Of a stretch of 64,000 nt of DNA, positions 1 to 10,867 are shown in pieces. The notes below the pieces were generated by a model. The model saw only the letters and a list, made by a program, of their open reading frames with translations, searched no databases and had not been told where the DNA came from. Origin of the DNA: Endomicrobiales bacterium (GTDB lineage: Bacteria > Elusimicrobiota > Endomicrobiia > Endomicrobiales > JALOBY01); NCBI GenBank assembly GCA_023228045.1, contig JALOBY010000002.1, forward strand, positions 33,522 through 97,521. Direction: 5' to 3'. A program made the translations under genes and the position numbers. The first letter of the stretch is position 1; every line of letters begins with the position of its first letter.

Positions 1-1
1 T

Positions 2-424
2 GGCAATGTTTTTGGCCCAAGGCAAGACCCTTATGGTGAAGCAGGTGTTGTGGCTATATTTACCGGTAAAATGTTAGAAAATGAAGATCTTTTTATTTTT
101 GGAAACGGAAAACAACTTAGAGATTATGTTTTTGTTGGTGACTTGGTAAAGGCAAATTTGATAGCACTAAGCAAAGGCGACAACGAAACAATAAATATAG
201 GAACGCAAAAAGCAGTATCTGTAAATGACCTCTATAAAGTTATGGCTAAAATTACCGGTTACAAAAAACTCCCTGTTTACAAACCAGCTCGTGCTGGTGA
301 ACTTTTCAGGAGTGTATTGGCAATAAATAAAGCATTGAAAATATTAAAATGGAAACCCGAAACAACTTTTGAAAATGGACTAAAAAACACTATAAAATTT
401 TTTAAAAATAGGAAGTGTATCTAA
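2..424 (+). CDS. UDP-glucose 4-epimerase-like NAD-dependent epimerase (C-terminal part, cut by window edge)
   Basis: The open frame runs into the left edge, so the N-terminal Rossmann domain and catalytic YxxxK are not visible. The visible start is GNVFGPRQDPYGEAGVVAIF, typical of the substrate-binding half of GalE-type extended SDR epimerases, followed by the GNGKQLRDYVFVGDLVKAN segment that these enzymes use to hold the nucleotide sugar. It would interconvert a UDP-sugar and its C4 epimer for envelope polysaccharide. The stop codon overlaps the next gene's ATG by one base, so the two are translationally coupled. Family membership is firm; the exact sugar is not resolved. Confidence 0.85.
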   Translation, partial: GNVFGPRQDPYGEAGVVAIFTGKMLENEDLFIFGNGKQLRDYVFVGDLVKANLIALSKGDNETINIGTQKAVSVNDLYKVMAKITGYKKLPVYKPARAGELFRSVLAINKALKILKWKPETTFENGLKNTIKFFKNRKCI

Positions 425-1449
425 TGAAGGCATTTGTTATGGCAGCAGGCGCTGGCACTCGTTTAAGGCCTTTAACCCTGCAAATACCAAAACCAATGGT
501 ACCAATTGCAAACAAACCTGTAATTGAACACACCATAGAAAACCTTGCCAGGCATGGCTTTACCGACGCTGTTTTAAACCTGCATCTATTTCCTGAAACT
601 ATAAAAAATTATCTCGGCAATGGCAAAAAATATGGCATTAACTTGCATTACTCATTTGAAAAGAAGCTAATGGGCACTGCTGGCGGGCTAAAAAAAGTTG
701 AGCAATACTTTAATGATACCTTTGTAGTAATGTCAGGTGACGGTTTTACCGACATTAATTTAATAAAAGCAATATCTTTCCATAAAGCAAAAAAAGCATT
801 AGCAACCATTGTGCTAAAAGATATTGATTCTCGTTTTGACTATGGCATAATATTTACAAATAAAAATGGCAGCATAAGTAAATTTGTTGAAAAGCCAAGC
901 TGGAGTGAGGTTTTTGCATCAACTGTAAATACTGGAATTTATATTATTGAACCAAAAGTTTTTGAATATATTCCAAAAAATAAGGTTTTTGACTTTGCAA
1001 AAGACCTTTGGCCGCTACTACTTAAGAAAAAACTCCCAATTTTTGGATACGAAACAAATGAATACTGGGCAGATGTTGGCAACATAAAAGAGTACCGCAA
1101 AGCCGCAAACGATGCCTTAGAACAAAACATTTGCGTTAATATGCCAGCACCACAAGTAAAAAAACATATTTGGATTGGCAAAAATACCAAAATAGATAAG
1201 ACAGCAAAAATTATTGCACCTTGCATAATTGGCAATTTCTGTACGATAGAAAAAAATGCAACAGTAGGCCCATGCACAACTATTGGCAACAACTCTAAAG
1301 TTAGCATGGGCTCGAAAGTTTCAAACTCAATTTTATGGGATAATACTTTTATTTGTAAAAATGTTATACTTAATAATTGCGTGGTCGGTAGTAAAGCTAA
1401 AGTTTCAGATGGCATATTAATCCATGAAGGAACTATATTAAATCATTAG
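424..1449 (+). CDS. Sugar-1-phosphate nucleotidyltransferase with C-terminal left-handed beta-helix
   Basis: 341 residues. The N-terminus MKAFVMAAGAGTRLRPLT is the nucleotide-binding signature of NDP-sugar pyrophosphorylases (GxGTRLxPLT), and MVPIANKPVIEH is the conserved loop after it. A VMSGDGFTDIN segment near residue 105 supplies the metal-binding Asp. From about residue 245 there are hexapeptide-like repeats (IIGNFCTIEKNATVGPCTTI) forming a beta-helix, as in mannose-1-phosphate guanylyltransferase-like proteins. I chose ATG 424 over the in-frame GTG at 415 because the GGAAG at 411-415 is correctly spaced for it and the product then begins at the motif. Substrate could be mannose-1-P or glucose-1-P; sequence alone does not decide. 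Confidence 0.85.
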   Translation: MKAFVMAAGAGTRLRPLTLQIPKPMVPIANKPVIEHTIENLARHGFTDAVLNLHLFPETIKNYLGNGKKYGINLHYSFEKKLMGTAGGLKKVEQYFNDTFVVMSGDGFTDINLIKAISFHKAKKALATIVLKDIDSRFDYGIIFTNKNGSISKFVEKPSWSEVFASTVNTGIYIIEPKVFEYIPKNKVFDFAKDLWPLLLKKKLPIFGYETNEYWADVGNIKEYRKAANDALEQNICVNMPAPQVKKHIWIGKNTKIDKTAKIIAPCIIGNFCTIEKNATVGPCTTIGNNSKVSMGSKVSNSILWDNTFICKNVILNNCVVGSKAKVSDGILIHEGTILNH

Positions 1450-1568
1450 TGTGCGACTAAATTTACTTTACAACAATAAATGTGAAATTGGTTTCAACAT
1501 AAAAAGCTGTTATTCCTGCTCCCGATTAAGGTACTCAAAGGTAAACTCCAGCGGGGATGATAAAATGT

Positions 1569-1622
1569 GTCGGACAATAGTGATGTTAAATATATAATAA
1601 TTAAAAAGGAGCGGTGTTAAAA
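1569..1622 (+). promoter_or_regulatory. Probable metK promoter and ribosome binding site
   Basis: A TATAAT at 1593-1598 lies 16 bases after CGGACA (1571-1576), a weak -35. AAGGAG at 1606-1611 is 11 bases before ATG 1623 and decides that start over an in-frame GTG at 1614, which would sit only two bases from the SD. The preceding 1450-1568 was read for a SAM-responsive riboswitch and none of the known SAM classes was recognised. Confidence 0.45.
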
Positions 1623-2798
1623 ATGAACGGGCATTTAAAAGGTAAAGATTTTGTTTTCACATCTGAGTCGGTAACAGAAGGTCATCCAGATAAAGTTTGC
1701 GACCAAATATCCGATGGGATACTTGATGAAGTGTTGCGCCAAGACCCTAACGGCAGAGTTGCATGTGAAACATTCATAACAATGGGTTTGGTAATTGTTG
1801 GTGGGGAAATTACCACAAAAGCAAGCATTGACACACACAAAATAGTACGAGAAATAATTAAAGAGATAGGATACACCGACCCAAAATACGGCTTTGATTA
1901 TGAAACCTGTGCTATATTAAACGGCATTCATTCCCAATCACCAGATATTGCCCAGGGTGTAAATACAGGCGGTGCCGGCGATCAAGGGCTTATGATTGGC
2001 TATGCCTGCAAAGAAACACCCGAGTTTATGCCTTTACCAATAGAGCTTGCTCATAAATTAACCTTACGCCTTGCGGAAGTTAGAAAGAAAAACATTCTTA
2101 AATACCTTGGGCCAGATGGTAAATCGCAAGTTTCTGTAGAATACATTGACGGCAAACCTGCGCGCATTGACGCAGTTGTTTTATCTTCTCAGCACACAGA
2201 AGATATTCTTGATAAAACTGGTAAACAAATAACAAAAAAATCTAAAAAAGAAATGATTGATAAAATAATAATGCCGGTTGTTGGAAAATGGGTTGATGCA
2301 AAAACAAAGTATTTTGTTAACCCAACCGGGAAATTTGTAATTGGTGGGCCGCAATCTGACACCGGAATGACTGGCAGAAAGATAATTGTTGACACATACG
2401 GCGGCATGGCAGCACATGGAGGCGGGGCATTTTCCGGTAAAGATCCAACAAAAGTTGACAGAAGTGCCTGTTACATGGCACGCCACATAGCAAAAAATGT
2501 GGTTGCATCTAATCTTGCCCAAAGATGCACCGTTCAACTTGCTTATGCAATCGGTATTGCTGAGCCTGTTTCTGTAATGGTAGATACGCATGGAACATCA
2601 GCTATATCAGAGAAAGAGTTAAGCCGTATTGTGCGTAAATTATTCCCGCTTACACCAAATGGCATAATCAATTATCTAAAGTTGAAAAGGCCAATTTATC
2701 GCAAGACCGCTTCTTATGGCCACTTTGGCAGAAAAGGGCCGGAGTTTACATGGGAAGAGTTAAATCAAGTTGAAAATTTAAAAAGAGCCGCAAAATAA
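1623..2798 (+). CDS. metK: S-adenosylmethionine synthetase
   Basis: 391 residues, the usual length. It makes S-adenosylmethionine from methionine and ATP in the cytoplasm. Recognisable signatures in order: [15 protein letters not shown] near the N-terminus (ATP/Met binding His and Asp), [14 protein letters not shown] around residue 115 (family signature 1), and [17 protein letters not shown] around residue 265 (signature 2, phosphate-binding loop). No catalytic residue appears to be missing. It is followed 179 bp later by ahcY, so the two main steps of the methyl cycle (SAM synthesis and S-adenosylhomocysteine removal) sit together. A palindromic repeat lies between them. Confidence 0.97.
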   Translation: MNGHLKGKDFVFTSESVTEGHPDKVCDQISDGILDEVLRQDPNGRVACETFITMGLVIVGGEITTKASIDTHKIVREIIKEIGYTDPKYGFDYETCAILNGIHSQSPDIAQGVNTGGAGDQGLMIGYACKETPEFMPLPIELAHKLTLRLAEVRKKNILKYLGPDGKSQVSVEYIDGKPARIDAVVLSSQHTEDILDKTGKQITKKSKKEMIDKIIMPVVGKWVDAKTKYFVNPTGKFVIGGPQSDTGMTGRKIIVDTYGGMAAHGGGAFSGKDPTKVDRSACYMARHIAKNVVASNLAQRCTVQLAYAIGIAEPVSVMVDTHGTSAISEKELSRIVRKLFPLTPNGIINYLKLKRPIYRKTASYGHFGRKGPEFTWEELNQVENLKRAAK

Positions 2799-2866
2799 CC
2801 CTCCCCCTCACCTCAATCCTCTCCCTCGAGGGGAGAGGAAGCCCGAAGGGCAGGTGAGGGTGATGT
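2799..2866. repeat. Nested palindromic intergenic repeat (REP/terminator-like)
   Basis: Directly after the metK stop, CCCTCACCT near 2805 pairs with AGGTGAGGG at the far end. Inside are CCTCTCCCTCGAGGGGAGAGG, itself a near-perfect hairpin, and the smaller hairpin GCCCGAAGGGC. Such CCTCACC/GGTGAGG nested palindromes are common dispersed intergenic elements. It would also fold as an mRNA hairpin between metK and ahcY, possibly damping read-through; there is no U-run to make it a classical terminator. Confidence 0.6.
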
Positions 2867-2956
2867 AAAAGTATCGTTGAATGTGGTTGAGGGCAAAAAT
2901 ATTTTGACCTCTGAAGTCATGGACTTAAAAAGAGTTTTATGACCGGCAAAATATAA

Positions 2957-4234
<1,278 letters not shown>

Positions 4235-4283
4235 ACAGATTTGATAGTTGAATTGCTGTAAAAATTACGCGGGAGGTATCGTC

Positions 4284-5105
4284 ATGAGAAAAGCTGTCAA
4301 GTTGTTTTTGCCGTTATGCGCTCTTGGACTGTTTGTTTTGTCTATGAGCGGTTGCGGTAAATCAAACATTTTTTCTTGGGCAAGAAGTGCCGGAAGCGGC
4401 AGCAGTATAGATTCTGTTATGTCAGACGGTTACGCCGCACTAAGCGAAAAAAATTATGCCAAAGCTCTTGAGTATTATGGGAAAGTTCTTGATGCTGACC
4501 CAAATAACTCTGAAGCAATTTATGGTTGGTCTGCAGCGAAGCTTGGCGATTCTGGCCTTGATGTAGCATCAATTATCGCAAATATGGTACGCCAGCAGGG
4601 TTCAGGTGTTATTCACTTATCACCAGCTCTTTACTCCGTGGCAAAAGAGGCACAATCGTCATCAAACAATTTGCTACCAGAAACAATTGTTGCAAACATC
4701 ACTAAATACAAAGATGCAATAAATGAAGTGCTTGCGGCAAACAAACTGCCCAAAATTATTAATGCCACAGCAGACGGCAAAATATCCTTTGACAACCCCG
4801 ATGTTAACATCAACGCTTCATTTTGCTTGATTTTGCGTGCAGCAATGACTCTAAATGATTATGTTGAAATTTCTGATGATTACGGCACATCTACTATTAC
4901 TAGTACGGTACCCCAAAATGTAGCTGAAGATGCACTTAAAGATATTGCTAGTGCCTACAATTTGTTCTTAAGAGCTATGACTAAGTTAAATTACTCTGAT
5001 GACACATCAATTGGACAAATGAAAAAAGATGTTAAAAAACTTTTTGACAACCTCAAGAGTGACCTTAACATTACAAATATAGACATTGGTACAATTTATT
5101 TATAA
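4284..5105 (+). CDS. TPR-containing lipoprotein of unknown function
   Basis: 273 residues from ATG 4284, chosen because GGGAGG sits at 4270-4275 and the product then starts with a lipoprotein signal peptide (MRKAVKLFLPLCALGLFVLS, lipobox SMSGC, Cys about residue 23). Residues about 47-90 read as a tetratricopeptide-like unit (DGYAALSEKNYAKALEYYGKVLDADPNNSEAIYGWSA in two helices). The rest is helical and not recognised. It ends 19 bp before the PorV-like gene and is probably co-transcribed with it. A role as an outer-membrane-associated accessory protein for the neighbouring porin-like protein is inference from context. Confidence 0.7.
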   Translation: MRKAVKLFLPLCALGLFVLSMSGCGKSNIFSWARSAGSGSSIDSVMSDGYAALSEKNYAKALEYYGKVLDADPNNSEAIYGWSAAKLGDSGLDVASIIANMVRQQGSGVIHLSPALYSVAKEAQSSSNNLLPETIVANITKYKDAINEVLAANKLPKIINATADGKISFDNPDVNINASFCLILRAAMTLNDYVEISDDYGTSTITSTVPQNVAEDALKDIASAYNLFLRAMTKLNYSDDTSIGQMKKDVKKLFDNLKSDLNITNIDIGTIYL

Positions 5106-5124
5106 GAACTTAGGAGGGAAAAAA

Positions 5125-6633
5125 ATGAAAAAACTTGCTACATTATTAAGTGCTTCGTTGTTTTGTCTTGCGCTTTTACAATCGGGGTTATTGGCTACTG
5201 AAAACTCTATAAAAATAAGGGGTGCAAGAGCACTTGGCATGGGCGGTGCATTTACTGCCATAGCTGATGATCAAAATGCATTTTTTTATAACCCTGCTGG
5301 AATTACACAAAGAACGGGGAGTTTATTTACTTTGTTTGATCTTCCTCTTTCAATAACTGACGATTCAATTCAGTTTATGAACTTTTACAACGACAATCAG
5401 GATGGATTGAAAAATTTTGATAAACTTACACCAGCGGCTCAAAGTGACCTGATAAATAAGATTAATAACACAGCTACAAAGTACCGTACCCGCCTACGCT
5501 TTGGATTTCCAAACACTAACTATATTTCAAAACCAGGTTTTATCTCTTGGGGCCTTGGGGTATTTGACCAGGCAGATATTGGCATACAGCTGAAGCAAGG
5601 TTTAATTGTGCCAAACATAGACATTTGGGGCAATATGGATGTAATTTTAGCCGTGCCACTTGCACATAGGTTTGATGTTTTGCCTTTTAATGTGCCTGGC
5701 AAGCTTTCTGTTGGCGCAACCATAAAAGATATTATGCGTGGAAGAATAGAAGAACTTAACAAATCAATTTTAGAGTTTGAAAAATTTGACCCAGTATTAC
5801 AGCCCGGCAATGGCTATGGTATGGACCTTGGTACACTTTATCAGTACAACGAGCAATGGAACTTTGGATTGCAGATTATGGATCTTGGTGGTACATCAAT
5901 TAGCTATCCAAAAGTAGAAACCACAAAAGATGGCATAACAACAGTTAAAGATGCATTCACTGGTGTAATTTATCCAGTATGGAATATTGGTGCCGCGTAT
6001 GTTCCTAAAAAAATATACTACTGGCCTGGAAGATATATCAACACTCTTAATCGCCTTCAACTTGCAGCCGATATTGATGATGTTTTTAGCTCTCAGGAAC
6101 CGCTTTCACAAACCTTCTGGAAAAAAACTCACATTGGTGCAGAGTTTAGATTTTCAACACTTGCCTTGCGTGTGGGCTTTAACTCTGGCTATCCAACTGC
6201 TGGTTTAAAACTCGGAATCCCATATTTAGGTTTAAACCTTGAATACGCTTATTGGTCTGATGAACTTGGGCTTTTTGCTGGCCAAATTCCAGAATCAAAC
6301 CACCAATTAAGCATATCTTTCAGGTGGGGTAACGAAAAAGGAAAAGCATTTGGATCTGATGCAGTTGTTAAGGAAAAAAAGACAGAACCTATTAAAACAC
6401 TAACAAAACCAACCACAGCACAGTTAAGTATTCCAGCTGTTTTACTCTCTACTCAAAGTGCTGTTTCAGTATCAAACCAGAACCAAGTTGGCGTATCCGT
6501 TTCAACTGCAACTGTTGCACCTATTATAGTTGTTCCAGCACCGTCAAAAGTAAAAGATGATGCTAAAGCAATAATAGAAAAACCAGCAACGGCCGCAAAA
6601 GAAGAAATAAAAGAACAAATTAAGAAGAAGTAA
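5125..6633 (+). CDS. PorV/UPF0164-like outer-membrane beta-barrel protein
   Basis: 502 residues. ATG 5125 follows AGGAGGG at 5111-5117 and gives a clean signal peptide (MKKLATLLSASLFCLALLQS). Just after it comes IRGARALGMGGAFTAIADD then NAFFYNPAGI, the N-terminal signature of PorV/PorQ and UPF0164 (FadL-related) barrels: a gly-rich MGGAF strand and YNPAG plug. Repeated alternating hydrophobic strands continue to about residue 400 (for example LALRVGFNSGYPTAGLKLGI). The last roughly 90 residues are low complexity, Thr/Val/Ala-rich and end in a Lys/Glu tail (IKEQIKKK), unusual for a barrel. In type IX secretion PorV shuttles cargo and binds SprA; here an SprA-like gene and a sorting-domain protease are close by, suggesting the same role. 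Confidence 0.75.
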   Translation: MKKLATLLSASLFCLALLQSGLLATENSIKIRGARALGMGGAFTAIADDQNAFFYNPAGITQRTGSLFTLFDLPLSITDDSIQFMNFYNDNQDGLKNFDKLTPAAQSDLINKINNTATKYRTRLRFGFPNTNYISKPGFISWGLGVFDQADIGIQLKQGLIVPNIDIWGNMDVILAVPLAHRFDVLPFNVPGKLSVGATIKDIMRGRIEELNKSILEFEKFDPVLQPGNGYGMDLGTLYQYNEQWNFGLQIMDLGGTSISYPKVETTKDGITTVKDAFTGVIYPVWNIGAAYVPKKIYYWPGRYINTLNRLQLAADIDDVFSSQEPLSQTFWKKTHIGAEFRFSTLALRVGFNSGYPTAGLKLGIPYLGLNLEYAYWSDELGLFAGQIPESNHQLSISFRWGNEKGKAFGSDAVVKEKKTEPIKTLTKPTTAQLSIPAVLLSTQSAVSVSNQNQVGVSVSTATVAPIIVVPAPSKVKDDAKAIIEKPATAAKEEIKEQIKKK

Positions 6634-6660
6634 ATCTTATTAATAGATTATTAACCAGCA

Positions 6661-6692
6661 GACGGCGAGCAATTACTTGCTCGCCGTCTTGT
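6661..6692 (+). terminator. Rho-independent-type hairpin after the PorV-like gene
   Basis: A perfect 12-bp stem, GACGGCGAGCAA (6661-6672) pairing with 6677-6688 across the loop TTAC, is followed by TTGTT. The T-run is short, but position 28 bp after the stop codon fits a transcription end for the lipoprotein/porin unit. Confidence 0.7.
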
Positions 6693-6942
6693 TAGAACCA
6701 GTATTTTGCAATAAGATTTGGCATGCCCTACGACAACCCGCCTTTGGCGGGAATTCGTCAAAAGATACGGGACATTTTTATCCGCCCACCCTTTGGGCGA
6801 GGTCTCGCCCGCTCATAAGAGCGAGGCGGACATAAAACCTTGCAAATGGAATTACCATTCTCTGCGGTTTTTGCGTCAAAACTATCTCCGTCTCTTTTGT
6901 CTCGGTTCACAAACCTATTACAAAGTCCAGGTTGAAAAAAAT
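6693..6942. repeat. Non-coding stretch with stacked palindromes
   Basis: The open frame of the following protease extends upstream to 6718, but this part reads as non-coding: it holds the hairpin CCCGCCTTTGGCGGG (about 6737-6751), a second arm pair CGCCCACCCTTTGGGCG (about 6783-6799), and a third CTCGCCCGCTCATAAGAGCGAG-type pairing near 6803-6828. The flanks TTTTTATCCGCC and GGCGGACATAAAA also mirror each other. It looks like a dispersed palindromic element rather than a protein N-terminus. Confidence 0.5.
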
Positions 6943-8634
6943 ATGCGCAAAATAATATTTTTATGTTTTATTCTTCTATTTACTGTAACCATTAGAAACT
7001 ATGCGGTAATGCATTTAGATGGGAAAACACCTGGGCCGACTGACTACACACGCCCAACAGAAAAACCAAAATTCACTGTACAAATAATAAAAACCATTAG
7101 CAAAAAAGTTATTACATCACCATCAGGCACAAAAAACATTGCGGTTATTTTGGTTGACTTTACATCGGCGGCGGTGGTTCCGGGGGAGGAAGTCCCAACA
7201 GGTGGAGTTTTTCAGTTTTCTGTTGCTGATATAACTGGTATAAATACAACTATTGATTACTTAAAAGGTTTTTATACTGAAGCATCTTACGGCACACTTA
7301 CACTTAACTTTACCTATTTTTATAACGGCGGATCATCTGCATCACCACTTAGTGGAGCAGAAACACCATTTACACTTCCAAATTCTCTATCATATTACGG
7401 TTCTAATGATACAATAAACGGAAGCCCGGGCTTAGTGAACTTACTTACCGATTCACTAAACGCAACCCCGCCAACACTTAATAGCACTACATACGATGCA
7501 GTTATTGTACTACACGCGGGGTATGGTAATGAGTCAACAAATAAAACCGGAGATATCTGGTCTGCGGTAGTACAAATAAGCACACCAGTTAATGGTTTTA
7601 ATGATGGAATACTCCTGCCTGCAAGAGAAAGTGACACAAGCCCAATTGGTGTAACCTGCCATGAGTTTGGTCATATTTTAGGATTCCCTGACATTTATGA
7701 CACCATTACTGGAAACTCAAAAGTTGGCAATTGGTGCCTAATGGATCATGGCACTTGGGTAAACTCAGGGTTCACCCCTGCACCGCCAAGCGCATGGTGT
7801 AAAAAATTAATTGGCTGGATTAGCCCGACAGAAATTACACAACCACAAGAAATAAGCAGTATTTTGCCGATAGAAGCAAGTACAAATACAATATATAAAA
7901 TTCCAGTTCTTGGAAGTTCCACGGAATATTTTTTAGTTTGTTACTCATCAAAATCGCTCTACAATGTAAATCCGCCTGGAGAAGGTGTGGCAATATGGCA
8001 CATAGATGAAGGTACAATTGATGGAAGCACACTTCAAACACGCGTTTTACATAACACAATAAACAATCTAAGTCATAACACCGTAGATATCGTACAAGCC
8101 GACAACTCGCCCCCAAAGTATTCTCCATATGGGGACTCTAATGACCTTTGGCCAGGAAGTCGCGGGATATTTACAACGCCTTATTCAAACTCTTACTCCG
8201 ACGTAATTTCAGGCATTACAATTGCAAATTTTGCGTTTTCAGCCGGTAAAGCAAGTTTTAATATAACTCAACAACAAGTTGCTGCACACAGTGAAATAAC
8301 AAAAGTAATATGCTATCCAAACCCATCGGGGACTGGCTATTACCACCCAAAAAAATTGCAAGGAATATTAACAACTATATCTATGAATTTTTCAAGACCA
8401 CCACAAGACATAAGCATTGCTATTTATAATTTAAATGGAGAGCTTGTTAAATTTGAAAATGGTTTTGCAAAAATGAATTTAAATTTCTCAGCAACCAGTG
8501 ATTTTAACTTTGTTTATGAGTATGATTGGAATGGGAAAAACGACAGTGGGCAAGATGTTGCCCCAGGTTTATATCTTTACCGTGTGAAAGCCGACTCGCA
8601 AATAAAATTTGGAAAGCTTGCGGTAGTTAGATGA
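6943..8634 (+). CDS. Secreted M6-family (immune inhibitor A-like) metalloprotease with T9SS/FlgD-like C-terminal domain
   Basis: 563 residues. ATG 6943 is preferred to an in-frame start 225 bp upstream because it opens a signal peptide (MRKIIFLCFILLFTVTIRNY) and the upstream part is palindromic non-coding DNA. The catalytic zinc motif HEFGH lies at residues 240-244, followed by LGFPDIYD and the CLMDHG Met-turn region, all typical of M6 peptidases. The last about 95 residues begin CYPNP, contain IAIYNLNGELV and WNGKNDSGQDVAPGLYLYRV, and end FGKLAVVR: the pattern of type A T9SS sorting domains and FlgD-like Ig domains. It is probably exported across the outer membrane by the SprA/PorV-like machinery encoded on both sides; that link is inference. 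Confidence 0.8.
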   Translation: MRKIIFLCFILLFTVTIRNYAVMHLDGKTPGPTDYTRPTEKPKFTVQIIKTISKKVITSPSGTKNIAVILVDFTSAAVVPGEEVPTGGVFQFSVADITGINTTIDYLKGFYTEASYGTLTLNFTYFYNGGSSASPLSGAETPFTLPNSLSYYGSNDTINGSPGLVNLLTDSLNATPPTLNSTTYDAVIVLHAGYGNESTNKTGDIWSAVVQISTPVNGFNDGILLPARESDTSPIGVTCHEFGHILGFPDIYDTITGNSKVGNWCLMDHGTWVNSGFTPAPPSAWCKKLIGWISPTEITQPQEISSILPIEASTNTIYKIPVLGSSTEYFLVCYSSKSLYNVNPPGEGVAIWHIDEGTIDGSTLQTRVLHNTINNLSHNTVDIVQADNSPPKYSPYGDSNDLWPGSRGIFTTPYSNSYSDVISGITIANFAFSAGKASFNITQQQVAAHSEITKVICYPNPSGTGYYHPKKLQGILTTISMNFSRPPQDISIAIYNLNGELVKFENGFAKMNLNFSATSDFNFVYEYDWNGKNDSGQDVAPGLYLYRVKADSQIKFGKLAVVR

Positions 8635-8667
8635 GAAAAAAATACGACTATTCAATTCTATAAATAT

Positions 8668-9746
8668 TTACTTCTTAACCCTTGCAACCAAAATTAAACC
8701 AAATATTCCAAACACTATATTACCAATCCATGCGGCAAGCATAGGTGAAATAATGTCGTTTTCTCCAAGTGACTGCCCAGCAGCCTGAGCAGCCCAATAC
8801 ACAAAGGCAAAAATAAGAGCAATCGTAAAACTAATAATTTTACCGTGTGTTTTTCCAAAACTCAACGCAAAAGGCAAACCAATAAGTATAACTATTATAT
8901 GGCTAAAAACAGCAGCAAAACGCTGATGATACTGAATTTTTTCTTTTGTATTATCCGAGCCAATAAGCTCAAGTCGCTTAAGATAAGTGTTGTACGCGCT
9001 AACACTCAACTGCTCGGGGCGTACGCGCAAAACATCAAAATCTGATGGGCTGAAAGGGAGCGCAAAAGGTAATGTTAAAAAATACTTTTCACTCCAAGCA
9101 TTGCCGCTAAAAACTCTTTCAATACCATTTTCAAGCACCCAACCATTACCATTCCAACTAGCACCACCTGCAACAAACTGCTTATTTAATTCCATATTGT
9201 TGTCAAACACATCTATAACAAGCTTACTCATTGTTTTATTAATTAGCGACACTTTTCCAACTGTCATTCTTGCTTTACCATCATCAAAACTTACAAGCAA
9301 ATTTGTTCGTTCGCTAACGCTACTTGGCTTTTCATTTCTTATTTTTTCTGTCTTAATTTTTTCCGCCATACCAACACTAAATGAAATAAACCTTCGCGCA
9401 AATAAAACTCACAAACTCCAATTAGAGCACCCATTAGCAAAAAAAGAACAACAACTCTCCATAAGTTTATGCCAGCCGCTTTAAGCGCTGTTAATTCATT
9501 ATTCTTTACCAATTGACCTACGCAAAACAATACAGCAAGTAAAACAGAGACAGGCAAAACCTGAATAGTCCACCATGGCAGGTTGCAAAGCAGGTAGCTT
9601 AAAACTGGTATAAGTCCAGCTTTAACTTCCATATAGTAATTTAACTCTCTAAAAAATTCAGATATAAGCACCAGGGTGCCAAAGGCAATAGAAGTTACAA
9701 TAAGAGGTTTTAGAAACTCTTTTGCTATGTACCTATAAAGAATCAA
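8668..9746 (-). pseudogene. LptF/LptG-type (YjgP/YjgQ) permease, reading frame interrupted
   Basis: Two overlapping frames together make one LptF/LptG-like protein. The 5' part (9746 down to 9339) has MILYRYIAKEFLKPLIVTS, a first membrane helix and the NNELTALKAAGI element conserved in this family. The 3' part (readable from about 9408 down to 8668) supplies the periplasmic beta domain and the last membrane helices. The frame must change between 9408 and 9339; the upstream frame otherwise ends in a stop at 9339-9341. It starts 3 bp after the stop of its partner permease, the usual lptF-lptG arrangement. In the cell the pair forms the inner-membrane channel of the LPS export complex. Either a real lesion or a one-base sequence error; since LPS export is normally essential, error is quite possible. 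Confidence 0.8.
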
Positions 9747-9749
9747 GCG

Positions 9750-10838
9750 CTACCTCCGCAACATTTTTCGCCATAAAAAAACTCCACTTGAAAGAACCAC
9801 CACATTGGGCAGCCAAAGCACCAACGCGGAAGGCAAAATATTCTTTTCACCCGCATTTATGGAAAGAACCAGCAAAATATAATAAAGAAAAATAACAACC
9901 AAACTTAAACCAAACCCAATTTTACCACCCTTTTCTACACTAATAGCAAGAGGTATACCAACTATCAAAAAGCAAAATGGGGCAAACGCAAGCACATATC
10001 TAAGCCAATACTCAGTTTCAAAAACAGCGACAGGCAATTTTAATTTCTTGTAGCTTTTTATCTCAGAAAGTAGTATTGGCGAAGGCATTTCACGCAATGA
10101 AACACTTGCAGGTACAGCATCTTTTGTTATTGGAATTTTAAATTTATAAGTATCAAACTTAATCAACGAAAGGGTATCTAATTTTTCAGGGTCTGGTTTT
10201 TGTAAATACCCCTTAATTAGGGAAAAAATAATCTCATTTTCACTTGCATTCACATTTGCCAAAGAGGCACTGATACGCAATGGAGCCCCAAGTTCAGATT
10301 GCGAGAACTTGTAAATATTTACTTTTTTTAGCGTGTTGCTAACTCTGTCAACACTTTCAACATAAATTTTATAGTCGCCCAAAGAATTAATAGAGCGCTC
10401 CTCAAATTTAACAAGCGGCCTTTTAGTAAGTAATTGTACATAAAGTTGCCTAAACTCCCTATGAGTAGCAGGGGAAACAAAGTGATTGTAATATACAAGA
10501 ACAAAGCAAAGAATTATCACTGCCAATAAAACACTTTTTGTAATTTCAAAGACATTAAAACCAGCCGACCTAATTGCGGTTATTTCATTGTCCTCGCTAA
10601 AACGGCCAAAAGCAAGCAATGTGCCAATAAGCACAGCCATAGGAATTGTCATGGAAAGAATGTTAGGTAAAGCCAAGGCAAACAGTTTTATAACTGTAAA
10701 AGCAGAAACACCCTTTCCTAAAAAAAGATTGATAAGCTGGAATAACTGATCAATAATTAAAATAGAAGTAGTTATTAACAAGCCAAATAAAAATGCTTCG
10801 GTAAACTCATGAAGTGTGTATTTGTGAAGTATTTTCAT
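9750..10838 (-). CDS. LptF/LptG-type lipopolysaccharide export permease
   Basis: 362 residues, normal for the YjgP/YjgQ family. Start chosen at 10838 (MKILHKYTLHEFTEAF), which matches the family N-terminus; a longer in-frame start 63 bp upstream would add non-family residues and cross the promoter region. Membrane helices: about residues 12-35, 60-80 and 100-120, then a periplasmic jelly-roll domain (about 125-265), then three C-terminal helices. The cytoplasmic element FSEDNEITAIRSAGFN near residue 82 is the family's coupling-helix region for the LptB ATPase. The interrupted partner gene follows 3 bp downstream. Whether this copy is LptF or LptG cannot be settled by eye. Confidence 0.85.
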   Translation of the reverse strand: MKILHKYTLHEFTEAFLFGLLITTSILIIDQLFQLINLFLGKGVSAFTVIKLFALALPNILSMTIPMAVLIGTLLAFGRFSEDNEITAIRSAGFNVFEITKSVLLAVIILCFVLVYYNHFVSPATHREFRQLYVQLLTKRPLVKFEERSINSLGDYKIYVESVDRVSNTLKKVNIYKFSQSELGAPLRISASLANVNASENEIIFSLIKGYLQKPDPEKLDTLSLIKFDTYKFKIPITKDAVPASVSLREMPSPILLSEIKSYKKLKLPVAVFETEYWLRYVLAFAPFCFLIVGIPLAISVEKGGKIGFGLSLVVIFLYYILLVLSINAGEKNILPSALVLWLPNVVVLSSGVFLWRKMLRR

Positions 10839-10867
10839 ATAATTTATATGAATTATACAAAATTTTT

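Noticed and set aside
939..1415. 158-residue minus-strand frame inside the sugar nucleotidyltransferase gene
   Set aside because: Shadow of the real gene; no SD, no recognisable motif.
1450..1622. Possible SAM riboswitch before metK
   Set aside because: Read against the known SAM-I, SAM-II, SAM-III and SAM-IV cores and the SAH riboswitch; no matching core elements were found.
6718..6942. 75-residue N-terminal extension of the M6 protease
   Set aside because: The stretch is made of palindromes and gives a Cys/Trp-rich sequence with no SD; the internal ATG opens a proper signal peptide.
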